Part shown: positions 48,028-56,422 of the stretch, in pieces
Layout: each line of letters opens with the position of its first letter
Numbering within the stretch: the first letter of the stretch is position 1
DNA from: Actinomyces sp. HMSC035G02
GTDB taxonomy: Bacteria > Actinomycetota > Actinomycetes > Actinomycetales > Actinomycetaceae
Assembly: GCA_001838165.1 (NCBI GenBank)
Contig: KV835870.1
Span: 11,004-75,003, forward strand
DNA length: 64,000 nucleotides
Direction of reading: 5' to 3'
The notes under the pieces: generated by a model
The model's database searches: none
What the model was told of the DNA's origin: nothing
What the model saw: the letters and a program-made list of their open reading frames with translations, nothing else
Program-made: the position numbers and the translations under genes

Positions 48028-50133
48028 ATGACGACAGCAGACCAGAAGGCCTGGGAAGGTTTCGTAAAGGGTAACTGGTGCGATGAGATCGACGTTCGTG
48101 ATTTCATCCAGCTGAACTACACCCCGTACGAGGGCGATGCCTCGTTCCTGGCAGGACCGACCGAGAAGACCCTGCGCGTGTGGAACACTCTCGAAGAGAA
48201 GTACCTCTCCGAAGAGCGCAAGGTGCGCATCCTCGACATCGACACGGACACCCCGGCCGACATCGACGCCTTCAAGCCGGGCTACATCTGCGAGGACGAT
48301 GACGTGATCGTCGGCCTGCAGACCGACGCCCCCCTCAAGCGCGCGATGATGCCGAACGGCGGCTGGCGCATGGTCGAGACGGCCATCCACGAGGCCGGCA
48401 AGGAATACAACCCCGAGGTGAAGAAGATCTTCACCAAGTACCGCAAGACCCACAACGACGCGGTCTTCGACATCTACACGCCGCGTATTCGTGCTGCTCG
48501 TTCTTCCCACATCATCACCGGCCTGCCGGACGCTTACGGTCGTGGCCGCATCATCGGCGACTACCGCCGCGTGGCCCTCTACGGCGTTGACCACCTCATC
48601 GCCGAGAAGGAAAAGGACAAGGATCGCTACGCGAACGAGCCCTTCTCCGAGCACTGGGCACGTTACCGTGAGGAGCACTCCGAGCAGATCAAGGCCCTCA
48701 AGAAGCTGAAGAACCTGGCTCAGTCCTACGGCTACGACATCTCCGGTCCGGCCACCAACGCGCACGAGGCCGTGCAGTGGACCTACTTCGGTTACCTGGC
48801 CTCCGTGAAGTCCCAGGACGGCGCCGCCATGTCGATCGGCCGTCTGTCCGGCTTCTTCGATGTCTACTTCGAGCGCGATCTGAAGAACGGCACGCTGGAT
48901 GAGTCCGGCGCGCAGGAGATCATCGACGCCCTCGTCATTAAGCTGCGCATCACCCGCTTCCTGCGCACCATCGCCTACGACCAGATCTTCTCGGGCGACC
49001 CCTACTGGGCCACCTGGTCGGACGCCGGCTTCGGCGACGACGGTCGTACGCTGGTCACCAAGACCTCGTTCCGCCTGCTCCAGACGCTGGTCAACCTCGG
49101 TCCGGCCCCCGAGCCGAACATCACCATCTTCTGGGACGAGAACCTGCCCCGCGGCTACAAGGAGTTCTGCGCCCGTATCTCGATCGACACCTCGTCGATC
49201 CAGTACGAGTCCGATCCGCAGATCCGCGCCCACTGGGGCGACGACGCCGCCATCGCATGCTGCGTCTCCCCCATGAAGGTCGGCAAGCAGATGCAGTTCT
49301 TCGGCGCTCGCGTGAACGCCGCAAAGGCCCTGCTCTACGCCATCAACGGTGGCCGCGACGAGATGAGCGGCAAGCAGGTCATGGAAGGCTACGAGCCCGT
49401 CCAGGGTGACGGCCCGCTCGACTTCGATGACGTCTGGAAGCGCTACGAGGAGATGTTGGACTGGGTCGTTGGCACCTACGTCGAGGCCCTCAACATCATC
49501 CACTACTGCCACGATCGCTACGCGTACGAGGCCATCGAAATGGCGCTGCACGACTCCGAGATCATTCGCACCATGGGCTGTGGCATCGCCGGCCTGTCCA
49601 TCGTTGCCGACTCGCTGGCCGCCATCAAGTACGCGAAGGTTTACCCGATCCGCGACGAGACCGGCCTGGTCGTTGACTACCGCACCGAGGGCGACTTCCC
49701 GACCTACGGCAACGACGATGACCGCGCCGACGACATCGCCGCGACCGTCGTCCACACCGTCATGGACAAGATCCGCGCGATCCCCATGTACCGCGACGCG
49801 ATCCCGACCCAGTCGGTCCTGACGATCACCTCGAACGTCGTCTACGGCAAGGCCACCGGTTCCTTCCCGTCGGGCCACCAGAAGGGCACCCCCTTCGCCC
49901 CCGGCGCGAACCCGGAGAACGGCATCGACACGCACGGCATGGTTGCCTCCATGCTGTCGGTCGGCAAGCTGGACTACAACGACGCACTCGACGGCATCTC
50001 GCTGACGAACACGATCACCCCGCAGGGCCTGGGCCGCTCCAAGGAAGAGCAGATCCAGAACCTGGTCGGCATCCTCGACGCTGGCTTCGTTCCGGACGAT
50101 TCCTGCGCCTACGACGGCACCAAGGGCTACTGA
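48028..50133 (+). CDS. pflB: Pyruvate formate-lyase main subunit, lacking the glycyl-radical domain
   Basis: 701 residues. Splits pyruvate plus CoA into acetyl-CoA and formate in anaerobic fermentation. The active-site Cys pair is in AIACCVSPMKVGKQMQFFG, and the barrel matches E. coli PflB throughout (VYGKATG, GSFPSGHQKGTPFAPGANP). The chain ends DDSCAYDGTKGY, at the point where E. coli PflB continues for about 60 more residues to the radical loop RVSGYAV. That loop is missing here and is found in the separate protein at 50256. The main frame ends with TGA and the small gene is in a different frame, so readthrough cannot join them. The ATG follows GAGGAAGA. Confidence 0.95.
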   Translation: MTTADQKAWEGFVKGNWCDEIDVRDFIQLNYTPYEGDASFLAGPTEKTLRVWNTLEEKYLSEERKVRILDIDTDTPADIDAFKPGYICEDDDVIVGLQTDAPLKRAMMPNGGWRMVETAIHEAGKEYNPEVKKIFTKYRKTHNDAVFDIYTPRIRAARSSHIITGLPDAYGRGRIIGDYRRVALYGVDHLIAEKEKDKDRYANEPFSEHWARYREEHSEQIKALKKLKNLAQSYGYDISGPATNAHEAVQWTYFGYLASVKSQDGAAMSIGRLSGFFDVYFERDLKNGTLDESGAQEIIDALVIKLRITRFLRTIAYDQIFSGDPYWATWSDAGFGDDGRTLVTKTSFRLLQTLVNLGPAPEPNITIFWDENLPRGYKEFCARISIDTSSIQYESDPQIRAHWGDDAAIACCVSPMKVGKQMQFFGARVNAAKALLYAINGGRDEMSGKQVMEGYEPVQGDGPLDFDDVWKRYEEMLDWVVGTYVEALNIIHYCHDRYAYEAIEMALHDSEIIRTMGCGIAGLSIVADSLAAIKYAKVYPIRDETGLVVDYRTEGDFPTYGNDDDRADDIAATVVHTVMDKIRAIPMYRDAIPTQSVLTITSNVVYGKATGSFPSGHQKGTPFAPGANPENGIDTHGMVASMLSVGKLDYNDALDGISLTNTITPQGLGRSKEEQIQNLVGILDAGFVPDDSCAYDGTKGY

Positions 50134-50142
50134 TCCACCATC

Positions 50143-50179
50143 GGCGGGGATCGATGCCTCATCCGTATTGATCCCCGCC
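50143..50179 (+). promoter_or_regulatory. Hairpin between pflB and the radical-subunit gene
   Basis: A perfect 10-bp stem GGCGGGGATC (50143-50152) and GATCCCCGCC (50170-50179) with a 17-base loop, 9 bp after the pflB stop. There is no T tract, so it may act as an RNA 3'-end stabiliser or partial terminator that sets the ratio of the two subunits. Confidence 0.55.
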
Positions 50180-50255
50180 CACCACACACGTGGGTGTGCC
50201 GCACCGCGACCCACCCAATCCGGTAACTCCGGAGTCTCACAAAAGGAGAAAAGTT

Positions 50256-50507
50256 ATGGCAACCAAGACCTACGAAGAGCGCCTCGCCGACATGAAGGCC
50301 GCCCGCGAAGAGCGCGGCGACAAGGATGGCCTCTACCACGCGAACATCAACGTTCTCGAGGAGTCCACGCTGAAGGACGCCATGGAGCACCCCGAGAAGT
50401 ACCCGAACCTGACCGTTCGCGTTTCCGGCTACGCCGTCAACTTCGTCAAGCTCACCCGTGAGCAGCAGCTGGACGTTCTGTCCCGCACCTTCCACCACTC
50501 GGCCTGA
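50256..50507 (+). CDS. Separate glycyl-radical subunit of pyruvate formate-lyase (GrcA/YfiD-like)
   Basis: 83 residues. Residues 1-26 are a charged, probably helical leader ([20 protein letters not shown]). From residue 26 on it matches the last 58 residues of Pfl[35 protein letters not shown], ending [15 protein letters not shown]. Gly in RVSGYAV is the radical site. In E. coli, GrcA is a spare part for oxygen-damaged PflB; here it seems to be the only radical domain of the enzyme, as PflB lacks one. A strong site AAAAGGAGAAAAG precedes the ATG. It sits between pflB and pflA. Confidence 0.92.
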   Translation: MATKTYEERLADMKAAREERGDKDGLYHANINVLEESTLKDAMEHPEKYPNLTVRVSGYAVNFVKLTREQQLDVLSRTFHHSA

Positions 50508-50518
50508 TCGCTGATTGG

Positions 50519-50551
50519 AGTGGGGCGTCGGGCAACGCTCGGCGCCCCACT
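50519..50551 (+). terminator. Hairpin after the radical-subunit gene
   Basis: Arms AGTGGGGCG (50519-50527) and CGCCCCACT (50543-50551), perfect 9 bp, 12 bp after the stop. No T tract. A second small hairpin (GTCAGCG/CGCTGAC, 50567-50585) follows before pflA. Together they could reduce pflA expression relative to the lyase. Confidence 0.5.
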
Positions 50552-50642
50552 GCTATGCCTGCGTTCGTCAGCGCTCTCCGCTGACGATCCCCGGCCTCGT
50601 TCCCATCACGGACGCATCCCACTCAACCGCGAAGAAGGAAAC

Positions 50643-51521
50643 ATGACGCAGCCCCTCGCTCTCCCCACGTTCCGCGAGCAGGACTTCCAAGCTCCCCAAT
50701 CCCGTACCGTCGGCGCTGGCGTCGAAGGCCTCGAGGAGATCACGGACCTGGAGCGCTCCGAGCGCCTGCGCCGCATGCGTGAGGGCACGCTGGGTTCCAT
50801 TCACTCTTGGGAGCTCGTCACCGCCGTTGACGGTCCCGGCACGCGCATGACGGTTTTCCTCAACGGCTGCCCGCTGCGCTGCCTGTACTGTCACAACCCC
50901 GACACGTTCCTCATGAAGGACGGCGCTCCCGTGTCCGACACGGAGCTGCTCTCGCGTATTGCCCGCTACCGTCGTATTTTCCGCACGACGAAGGGCGGTA
51001 TCACCCTGTCCGGCGGCGAGGTCCTCATGCAGCCCCAGTTCGCCAAGCGCATCCTCATGGGTGCCAAGGAGATGGGCGTGCACACCTGCATCGACACCTC
51101 CGGTTTCCTCGGCGCGAACTGCGACGACGAGATGCTCGATGCCATCGACCTGGTGCTCCTGGACGTCAAGAGCGGCAACGAGGAGACCTACAAGAAGGCG
51201 ACGGGCCGTTCCCTGGCACCCACGATCGAGTTCGGCGACCGCATCGCGGCTCGCGGCGGCACCACCCGCATGTGGATCCGCTTCGTGCTGGTTCCGGGCC
51301 TGACCGACGACCCCGAAAACGTCCGCCAGGTCGGCGAGATCGTCTCCCGATGGAAGGACGTCATCGATCGCGTTGAGGTCCTCCCCTTCCACCAGCTGGG
51401 CAAGGACAAGTGGCACTCGCTGGGCCTGGAGTACCACCTTGAGGACACGAAGGCGCCCACGCCCGAGGCCACCGAAGAGGTCCGCAACTACTTCCGTTCG
51501 CTGGGCTTCGAGGTCCACTGA
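50643..51521 (+). CDS. pflA: Pyruvate formate-lyase activating enzyme
   Basis: 292 residues; a radical-SAM enzyme that makes the glycyl radical by hydrogen abstraction. The 4Fe-4S Cys motif is GCPLRCLYCHNPDTF (CxxxCxxC), followed by GGITLSGGEVLMQPQF and the C-terminal VEVLPFHQLGKDKW. An N-terminal extension of about 45 residues (Gln/Arg/Glu-rich) is longer than in E. coli PflA (246 residues). AAGGAAAC precedes the ATG at 50643. Its substrate here must be the separate 83-residue protein, presumably docked on PflB. Confidence 0.94.
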   Translation: MTQPLALPTFREQDFQAPQSRTVGAGVEGLEEITDLERSERLRRMREGTLGSIHSWELVTAVDGPGTRMTVFLNGCPLRCLYCHNPDTFLMKDGAPVSDTELLSRIARYRRIFRTTKGGITLSGGEVLMQPQFAKRILMGAKEMGVHTCIDTSGFLGANCDDEMLDAIDLVLLDVKSGNEETYKKATGRSLAPTIEFGDRIAARGGTTRMWIRFVLVPGLTDDPENVRQVGEIVSRWKDVIDRVEVLPFHQLGKDKWHSLGLEYHLEDTKAPTPEATEEVRNYFRSLGFEVH

Positions 51522-51534
51522 CGCGTTCGTAGCG

Positions 51535-51577
51535 GGACCCCGCGAGGAAGCTGCTTAGGCTCGCTCCCCCGGGGTCC
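51535..51577. terminator. Possible bidirectional hairpin between pflA and def
   Basis: Arms GGACCCCG (51535-51542) and CGGGGTCC (51570-51577) span the gap between the two convergent genes and the last codons of def. Weak evidence; the right arm is coding. Confidence 0.3.
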
Positions 51578-52193
51578 ACGCGTGTCCGCAGGCACCCCAG
51601 CCGCGCTCGGCGATGACCCGCTGGGCCTGCGCTGCGTAGGGCTCGGAAAGACGATCGACGTAGAGCGTGCCTTGCAGGTGGTCGTATTCGTGCTGGAAGA
51701 TGCGCGCGAGCCACCCACGGGCGCTCACCTCAATGGCGTTGCCGTCCACGTCGTAGCCGCGCAGGACCGCACCGAGCGCGCGGCGCAGGGGGTAGCCGTA
51801 GCCGGGGACGGACAGGCAGCCCTCGGACTCGCGCACCATGTCGGGTTGCGCGGGCAGGATGGCTCCCGCCCCCTCGGTGTCCCACACGAGGTCGAGCGTG
51901 GGGTTGACGACGACGCCGCTCAGGGCCGTGTTGAAGCCGCGCGCGGGTCCCTCATCGAGCTGGAGGACGTCGCGGTAGTGGGAGTCGAAGGAGCCGGCAC
52001 CGCCGTACCTCCACACGAACACCTGGGAGCCGACGCCCACCTGAGGTGCGGCGAGGCCGACGCCGGGTGCGGCGTGCATCGTCTCGATCATGTCGGCAAC
52101 AAGGTCGCTCAGCTCCGAATCGAAGGTCTCGATCGGCGCCGCAACCCGGTGTAGGACAGGCTCCCCCGTGATGCAGATCGGCAGGATGCTCAT
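51555..52193 (-). CDS. def: Peptide deformylase
   Basis: 212 residues; removes formyl from the initiator Met of new proteins. All three motifs are present: GVGLAAPQVGV, EGCLSVPGYGY and QHEYDHLQGTLY, with Cys and two His binding the metal. The start ATG overlaps the stop of the upstream acetyltransferase gene by 4 bp (ATGA). About 20 residues longer than E. coli Def because of an insert around RYGGAGSFDSHYRD. Confidence 0.95.
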   Translation of the reverse strand: MSILPICITGEPVLHRVAAPIETFDSELSDLVADMIETMHAAPGVGLAAPQVGVGSQVFVWRYGGAGSFDSHYRDVLQLDEGPARGFNTALSGVVVNPTLDLVWDTEGAGAILPAQPDMVRESEGCLSVPGYGYPLRRALGAVLRGYDVDGNAIEVSARGWLARIFQHEYDHLQGTLYVDRLSEPYAAQAQRVIAERGWGACGHAWTPGERA

Positions 52194-52861
52194 GCGTGCT
52201 CTCCCATGTGTGCGATGACTCCGACACCCGCCGCTTCAATCGCGCGCGGCGTGGTCGGGTCCAGGTCTTTGATGACGCGGGCGGGGTTGCCGACAGCGAT
52301 GGAGTTGGCGGGGATATCACGCGTGACGACGGCACCTGCTCCGATGATCGAGTTTTCACCGATGGTCACGCCCGGGCACACGACGACGGAGCCGCCCAGC
52401 CACACGTTGTCCTCGATGGTGATCGGTGCTGAGGACTCCCATTTCGCGCGACGAGGCCCGGGCTCGGTCGGGTGGATCGCCGTGTAGAGCGAGCAGTTGG
52501 GGCCGATGAGGACGTCAGCGCCGATGACGACCGGGGCGACGTCGAGCACGGTCAGTCCGTAGTTGACCCAGGAACCATCACCGATGGAGATGTTGTGCCC
52601 GTAGTCGACGCGCAACGGAGGCCGGATGTCGACGCCCTCCCCCACCCGGCCGAGGACCTGAGAGAGCAGGTAGCGGGCGATGTCAGGGTCGCTGGGGTGC
52701 GCCTGTTCGTAGAGGCTCAGGAGACGAACTGCGCGCTTAGTGAGCGCGGAGAGTTCATCGTCCGCGACGTAGTAGGCGCCGGCTTCCAGGCGCTGCGCGG
52801 GCGTGCGCTCGTCGTCGCGGAATCGGGGATCGTCGAAGTTCGTTCCCGGGGAAATGGTCAT
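52190..52861 (-). CDS. Sugar O-acetyltransferase (Maa/NodL family)
   Basis: 223 residues; a left-handed beta-helix acetyl-CoA transferase. An N-terminal Mac domain (YYVADDELSALTKRA) is followed by hexapeptide repeats (ISIGDGSWVNYGLTVLD, VLIGPNCSLYTAIHP with the catalytic His, ITIEDNVWLGGSVVV, VTIGENSIIGAGAVV, SIAVGNPARVI). Acceptor may be maltose, galactoside or another sugar; this cannot be read from sequence. The ATG at 52861 overlaps the upstream stop by 4 bp. Codons further upstream are Pro/Arg-rich and not family-like. Confidence 0.9.
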   Translation of the reverse strand: MTISPGTNFDDPRFRDDERTPAQRLEAGAYYVADDELSALTKRAVRLLSLYEQAHPSDPDIARYLLSQVLGRVGEGVDIRPPLRVDYGHNISIGDGSWVNYGLTVLDVAPVVIGADVLIGPNCSLYTAIHPTEPGPRRAKWESSAPITIEDNVWLGGSVVVCPGVTIGENSIIGAGAVVTRDIPANSIAVGNPARVIKDLDPTTPRAIEAAGVGVIAHMGEHA

Positions 52862-53640
52862 GCGACCAGGGTAGTCGAGGCCCTCTCGAGGCGGGGGGCG
52901 CGGCGCGCGTCCAGGTGGCCGAGGAGGGCGCGCAGCTGGGAGATATCGGCGGCAGGGTCTTCCGGGTGCCACTGCACACCGATGACGGGGGCGTCGATCG
53001 ACTCGATGGCCTCGATCGTGCCGTCGGGGGCCTGCGCGCTGACCTGGAGGCCCTCCGCGAGGCGATCCACGCGCTGGTGGTGCGCCGACGAGATAACCAG
53101 CTCGGAGTCGGTAAGGACGGGGGCCAGGGCGCGCTCAAGGTTCGTTCCCTCGCCGACGCGCACACTGTGGCGAATGAAGCGGTGATCGGACAGGATCCGG
53201 TTGTTCGTGTGGGTGCCGTGGGCGCCCTCGATGTGCTGCTCGAGCGTGCCGCCCAGCGCCGTGTTGATGATCTGCATGCCGCGGCAAATCCCCAGGAGCG
53301 GGGTACCCGTGCGCACGGCGTAGTTGACGAGAGCGATCTGTCCGCGGTCGGCGCGGTACCAGTGACGCCCCTCGGCCTCGTACCCCTGGGAGCCGCCGTA
53401 CAGGCTGGGATGGACGTCTTCGCCGCCCATGATGATGATCGCGTCCGCTTGCTGGGCACGCAGGGCGGCACCCTCGGCGCCGTCTTCCTGCGCGTATTCG
53501 CGGATGACGTTCCAGGTAGGCAGCGCGGCCTCAAGGAGACGATCCCACAGGCGCATGCAGATGTTGTTGTATGCCTCGTCCCCCGGGCGTGCCGGCAGGA
53601 CGTTGGAAATCAACAACGTCGGCTTCGTGTGGTTCGTCAT
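52858..53640 (-). CDS. Class I glutamine amidotransferase-like hydrolase (peptidase C26, PuuD-like)
   Basis: 260 residues. Catalytic Cys in LLGICRGMQIINTALGG, His and Glu in VIGVQWHPEDPA, and an oxyanion region IIMGGEDVHPSLYG. This matches gamma-glutamyl-gamma-aminobutyrate hydrolases and related C26 enzymes that cleave gamma-glutamyl amides. No puuA or polyamine genes are nearby, so the substrate is open. The ATG at 53640 has only a weak AAAGATAG site; it heads a three-gene leftward chain with the acetyltransferase and def. Confidence 0.88.
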   Translation of the reverse strand: MTNHTKPTLLISNVLPARPGDEAYNNICMRLWDRLLEAALPTWNVIREYAQEDGAEGAALRAQQADAIIIMGGEDVHPSLYGGSQGYEAEGRHWYRADRGQIALVNYAVRTGTPLLGICRGMQIINTALGGTLEQHIEGAHGTHTNNRILSDHRFIRHSVRVGEGTNLERALAPVLTDSELVISSAHHQRVDRLAEGLQVSAQAPDGTIEAIESIDAPVIGVQWHPEDPAADISQLRALLGHLDARRAPRLERASTTLVA

Positions 53641-53756
53641 GGTTACTATCTTTGCAGTCTCGCGATCACCTCGCCGGGTGCGTTCACGGGGTGGCCAATT
53701 GTGACAGCGTGAGTCCACCCTGCGTACAACGTGAGAATAGCGCTCCCCCACGGACG

Positions 53757-53807
53757 ACGAGGCCGGGGCCGTTACGCGCGTTCACGCCCTGTCAGCCCCG
53801 GCCTCGT
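53757..53807 (-). terminator. Terminator after the adenine/adenosine deaminase
   Basis: A perfect 13-bp stem ACGAGGCCGGGGC (53757-53769) with its complement (53795-53807), 11 bp past the stop codon in the leftward direction. No T run. Confidence 0.65.
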
Positions 53808-53817
53808 TCGTCGATGG

Positions 53818-54834
53818 TCAGTTCTCGTTCGCGAAGCGGTCCACGCGGGCGAGCAGCTCGGCCTTCTCGTCGTCCGAGATCCAGGCGATCTCGATGGAGT
53901 TGCGGGCGATGCGCTCCAGGTCCGCGCGGCCGAGGTCGAAACGCTCGGCAAGCGCCAGGTAGTTGTCCCCAACGTATCCGCCGAAGTAGGCGGGGTCGTC
54001 GGAGTTGACGCTCACCTTCACACCCGCAGCGGTCAGCTCGACGATCTCCTTGCCCTTCATCTCCTCGGTGACGAAGGAATTGGACAGGGGGCACGAGGTC
54101 AGGCCGATGCCGTGGTCGCGCGCGTAGGCGACCAGCTCGGGATCCTCGACGATGTTCGTGCCGTGGTCGAGGCGCTCGGCACCCAGCTCGGTGAGGGCCG
54201 CGCGGATGTTGTCGATCGAGCCGACCTGGTCGATGTCGCAGTGCATCGTCACGTGCAGGCCGGCCTCGCGGGCCAGGGCAAAGACCTCGGCAAACTTCGT
54301 GGGCGGGTTGTCGCGCTCGTCGGAGTCCAGGCCCACGCCGATGAACATGTCCTTGTAGGGTAGCGCTGCCTGGAGGGTCTCGAGCGCGGACTGCGCGCTC
54401 ATATCGCGCAGGAAGCACAGGATAAGGTCGGCGGACAGGCCGGCCTCGCGGGCCTCGACGACGGCGCGGTGATAACCGCGGATGACCGTCTCGATGGCGA
54501 TGCCGCGCGACGTGTGGGCCTGCGGGTCGAAGAAGCACTCGGCGCGCACGACGCCGTTGGCTCGGGCGCGCTCGAAGTAGGCGGCGGCCAGGTCGTGGAA
54601 GTCGTCCTCGTCCTGGAGGACGTCCATGGCCGGGTAGTAGACCGCCAGGAAAGACGTGAGGTCGTTGAACTGGTACGTCGCCTGGACTTCTTCGACCGTG
54701 GACTGGCCGATGTCGACGCCGTTCTTACGGGCGAGGGCCAGCTTCAGATCGGGTTCGAGGGTGCCTTCCAGGTGCAGGTGCAGCTCGGCCTTGGGTAGGC
54801 CGAACGCAAAGTCGCGGGTCACGTCAGTGCTCAT
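53818..54834 (-). CDS. Adenine/adenosine deaminase family protein
   Basis: 338 residues of the adenosine deaminase superfamily; zinc ligands in PKAELHLHLEGTLEPDL, in HVTMHCDI, and in VSVNSDDPAYFGGYV; catalytic region around HGTNI. The motifs HLEGTLEPDL and SVNSDDPAYFGGY are those of the fungal Aah1 / bacterial adenine deaminase subgroup rather than classical adenosine deaminase, so adenine (to hypoxanthine) is the likelier substrate. GGAGGTCAC precedes the ATG at 54834. Terminators flank the gene on both sides, so it is probably monocistronic. Confidence 0.88.
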   Translation of the reverse strand: MSTDVTRDFAFGLPKAELHLHLEGTLEPDLKLALARKNGVDIGQSTVEEVQATYQFNDLTSFLAVYYPAMDVLQDEDDFHDLAAAYFERARANGVVRAECFFDPQAHTSRGIAIETVIRGYHRAVVEAREAGLSADLILCFLRDMSAQSALETLQAALPYKDMFIGVGLDSDERDNPPTKFAEVFALAREAGLHVTMHCDIDQVGSIDNIRAALTELGAERLDHGTNIVEDPELVAYARDHGIGLTSCPLSNSFVTEEMKGKEIVELTAAGVKVSVNSDDPAYFGGYVGDNYLALAERFDLGRADLERIARNSIEIAWISDDEKAELLARVDRFANEN

Positions 54835-54851
54835 GTGACCTCCACAGATAA

Positions 54852-54895
54852 CGGGGCGGGTATCGCGGAACAATTGTCCCACTCCACCCGCCCCG
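54852..54895 (-). terminator. Terminator after pepC
   Basis: Arms CGGGGCGGGT (54852-54861) and ACCCGCCCCG (54886-54895), 10 bp perfect, followed leftwards by TTATCT. Lies between pepC and the deaminase gene. Confidence 0.7.
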
Positions 54896-54962
54896 CGCGA
54901 AAGGAAGTCACATAGCGAACGATCCGCCGAGGCGGTCATCGTTCACTGAGTGGCCGACCATC

Positions 54963-56294
54963 TCAGGCCAGCGCCCCCATCGGGTCCCAGGCCGGCAGGT
55001 GCAGCGGCTCCTCGGTGATGGCCGCGCGCAGGTCCGCGGGCAGGTCGTCCACATGCACGGCCACCTCAAACACGTTGGCGTCGAACCAGGCGGCGTCCAT
55101 CGTGAAGAAGCCCTTCTCACCGGGCTCCTCGCCCCAGGAGTTCTCGACGCGGAAGCGGCGGGCGTTGCCCTCCTCGTCGATGTCGACACCCGTGAAGAGC
55201 ATCGCGTGGTTCATCGCGGACTCGCCCGTGTTGACACGCTGCTCCTTCGAGGTGGAGAAGTCCACGCCGAAGAGGTTGTCGAAGTCGTAGAGGCCCTCGA
55301 CGAACAGGCCGGAGGCGCGGTCGGACTGCTGGTCGCAGTCAGCGCCGAACCAGACGGCGCGGCCCGAGGCCAGGATGGAGGCCGTGATCTCACGGATCTG
55401 CTCGACGGGGGTGTTCACGTAGAGGATCGGCCGCCCGCCCACGACGTTGCCCATGTGGTCGACCGTCAGGGTGTGGCCCTTGGGGTGCTCGGCGCGCGGG
55501 TCATCGACGAGGCACACGTACTGCGTGAGGTCCACGTCCACGTAGCGCTCGTAGAACTCGCGCGGGGTGAGGACGCCGTCGCGGTGGAACTCGCCCTTGT
55601 CGTCGCGCCACTCCCACTCGAACGAGGCCGGGGGCTCGCCCAGGCAGATGACGAGGATCCGCCACACGTCGGCCAGCGCGGCCTCCTTGACCTCGAGGAT
55701 CTCCTCCTCGGAGGCGCCGGCCTCGACGAGGGAGCGCAGCTCGAGGGCGGTGCGGCGCAGGACGACCTTGAGGCGGTCGTTCATGGGGGCGGTGTGGCCG
55801 GAGGACTCGGTCTCGGGCATCGCGACCTTGGGGACGAGGCCGTGCTTGAGGTACAGGGACACCGCCATATCCCACTGGCCGCCATCGGAGAGAACGTCGC
55901 CGAGCAGGAACTGCAGGAGTCGGCCGTCGAGTTCCTCGGTCTTCGCGGTGGCAATGACGTCGGTGAGGAAGAAGTTGGCGCGCTCGAACTTGTCCCAGAA
56001 GAGCACGTAATTCTGCGAGAACTCGAAGTCCTTGAGGCCCATGCGGGTGCGCGCGGTCGAGCGCAGCAGGTTCAGGGAGGAGAAGAGCCAGCAGCGGCCG
56101 GACTTCTTCTGCGACGTCACCTTCCAGTCATCCACCTTGTGGGACACGACCGTGGGGGTGGCGACCACCTTGGCGCGGTCGAAGGCGACCGGCTCGACGC
56201 CGGCGTGGGCGACGGCGTTGCGTGCGACCGCGCGGGCGGAGTCTGAGGATGCGTGCAGGGAGGCGACGAATTCGTCGGTGATTTCGTGTGCCAT
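54963..56294 (-). CDS. pepC: Aminopeptidase C (bleomycin hydrolase family)
   Basis: 443 residues; a cytoplasmic papain-fold cysteine aminopeptidase of the C1B family that works as a hexamer. Catalytic Cys in QKKSGRCWLFSSLNLLRS, His in AMNHAMLFTGVD, Asn in RVENSWGEEPGEKG. Length matches lactic acid bacterial PepC (about 440). The C-terminus ends MGALA; in PepC the last residues reach into the active site. The ATG at 56294 follows AAAGGAA. Likely supplies amino acids from peptides. Confidence 0.95.
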   Translation of the reverse strand: MAHEITDEFVASLHASSDSARAVARNAVAHAGVEPVAFDRAKVVATPTVVSHKVDDWKVTSQKKSGRCWLFSSLNLLRSTARTRMGLKDFEFSQNYVLFWDKFERANFFLTDVIATAKTEELDGRLLQFLLGDVLSDGGQWDMAVSLYLKHGLVPKVAMPETESSGHTAPMNDRLKVVLRRTALELRSLVEAGASEEEILEVKEAALADVWRILVICLGEPPASFEWEWRDDKGEFHRDGVLTPREFYERYVDVDLTQYVCLVDDPRAEHPKGHTLTVDHMGNVVGGRPILYVNTPVEQIREITASILASGRAVWFGADCDQQSDRASGLFVEGLYDFDNLFGVDFSTSKEQRVNTGESAMNHAMLFTGVDIDEEGNARRFRVENSWGEEPGEKGFFTMDAAWFDANVFEVAVHVDDLPADLRAAITEEPLHLPAWDPMGALA

Positions 56295-56422
56295 GGGCCG
56301 AGGCGTTCCTTTCAATCGAGAGTCATTCTCTATAAGAATACGCGCTCACAGTGACCTAGACGACTTAAGTCCGTTTACAATTAGTGTTGTCCATGTTCAG
56401 TGATTGCGAAGGAGCATCGATA

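Noticed and set aside
47941..50214. Open frame of 757 codons antisense to pflB
   Set aside because: Its codons are the complement of a clear PflB. Its Val/Asp/Gly-rich translation has no family features, and long antisense frames are expected in GC-rich genes with biased third positions.
50131..50260. TGA readthrough, selenocysteine or frameshift joining PflB to the radical domain
   Set aside because: The small gene is in another frame, 122 bp away, with a strong ribosome site and its own ATG. The gap contains a hairpin but no coding continuation of the family sequence.
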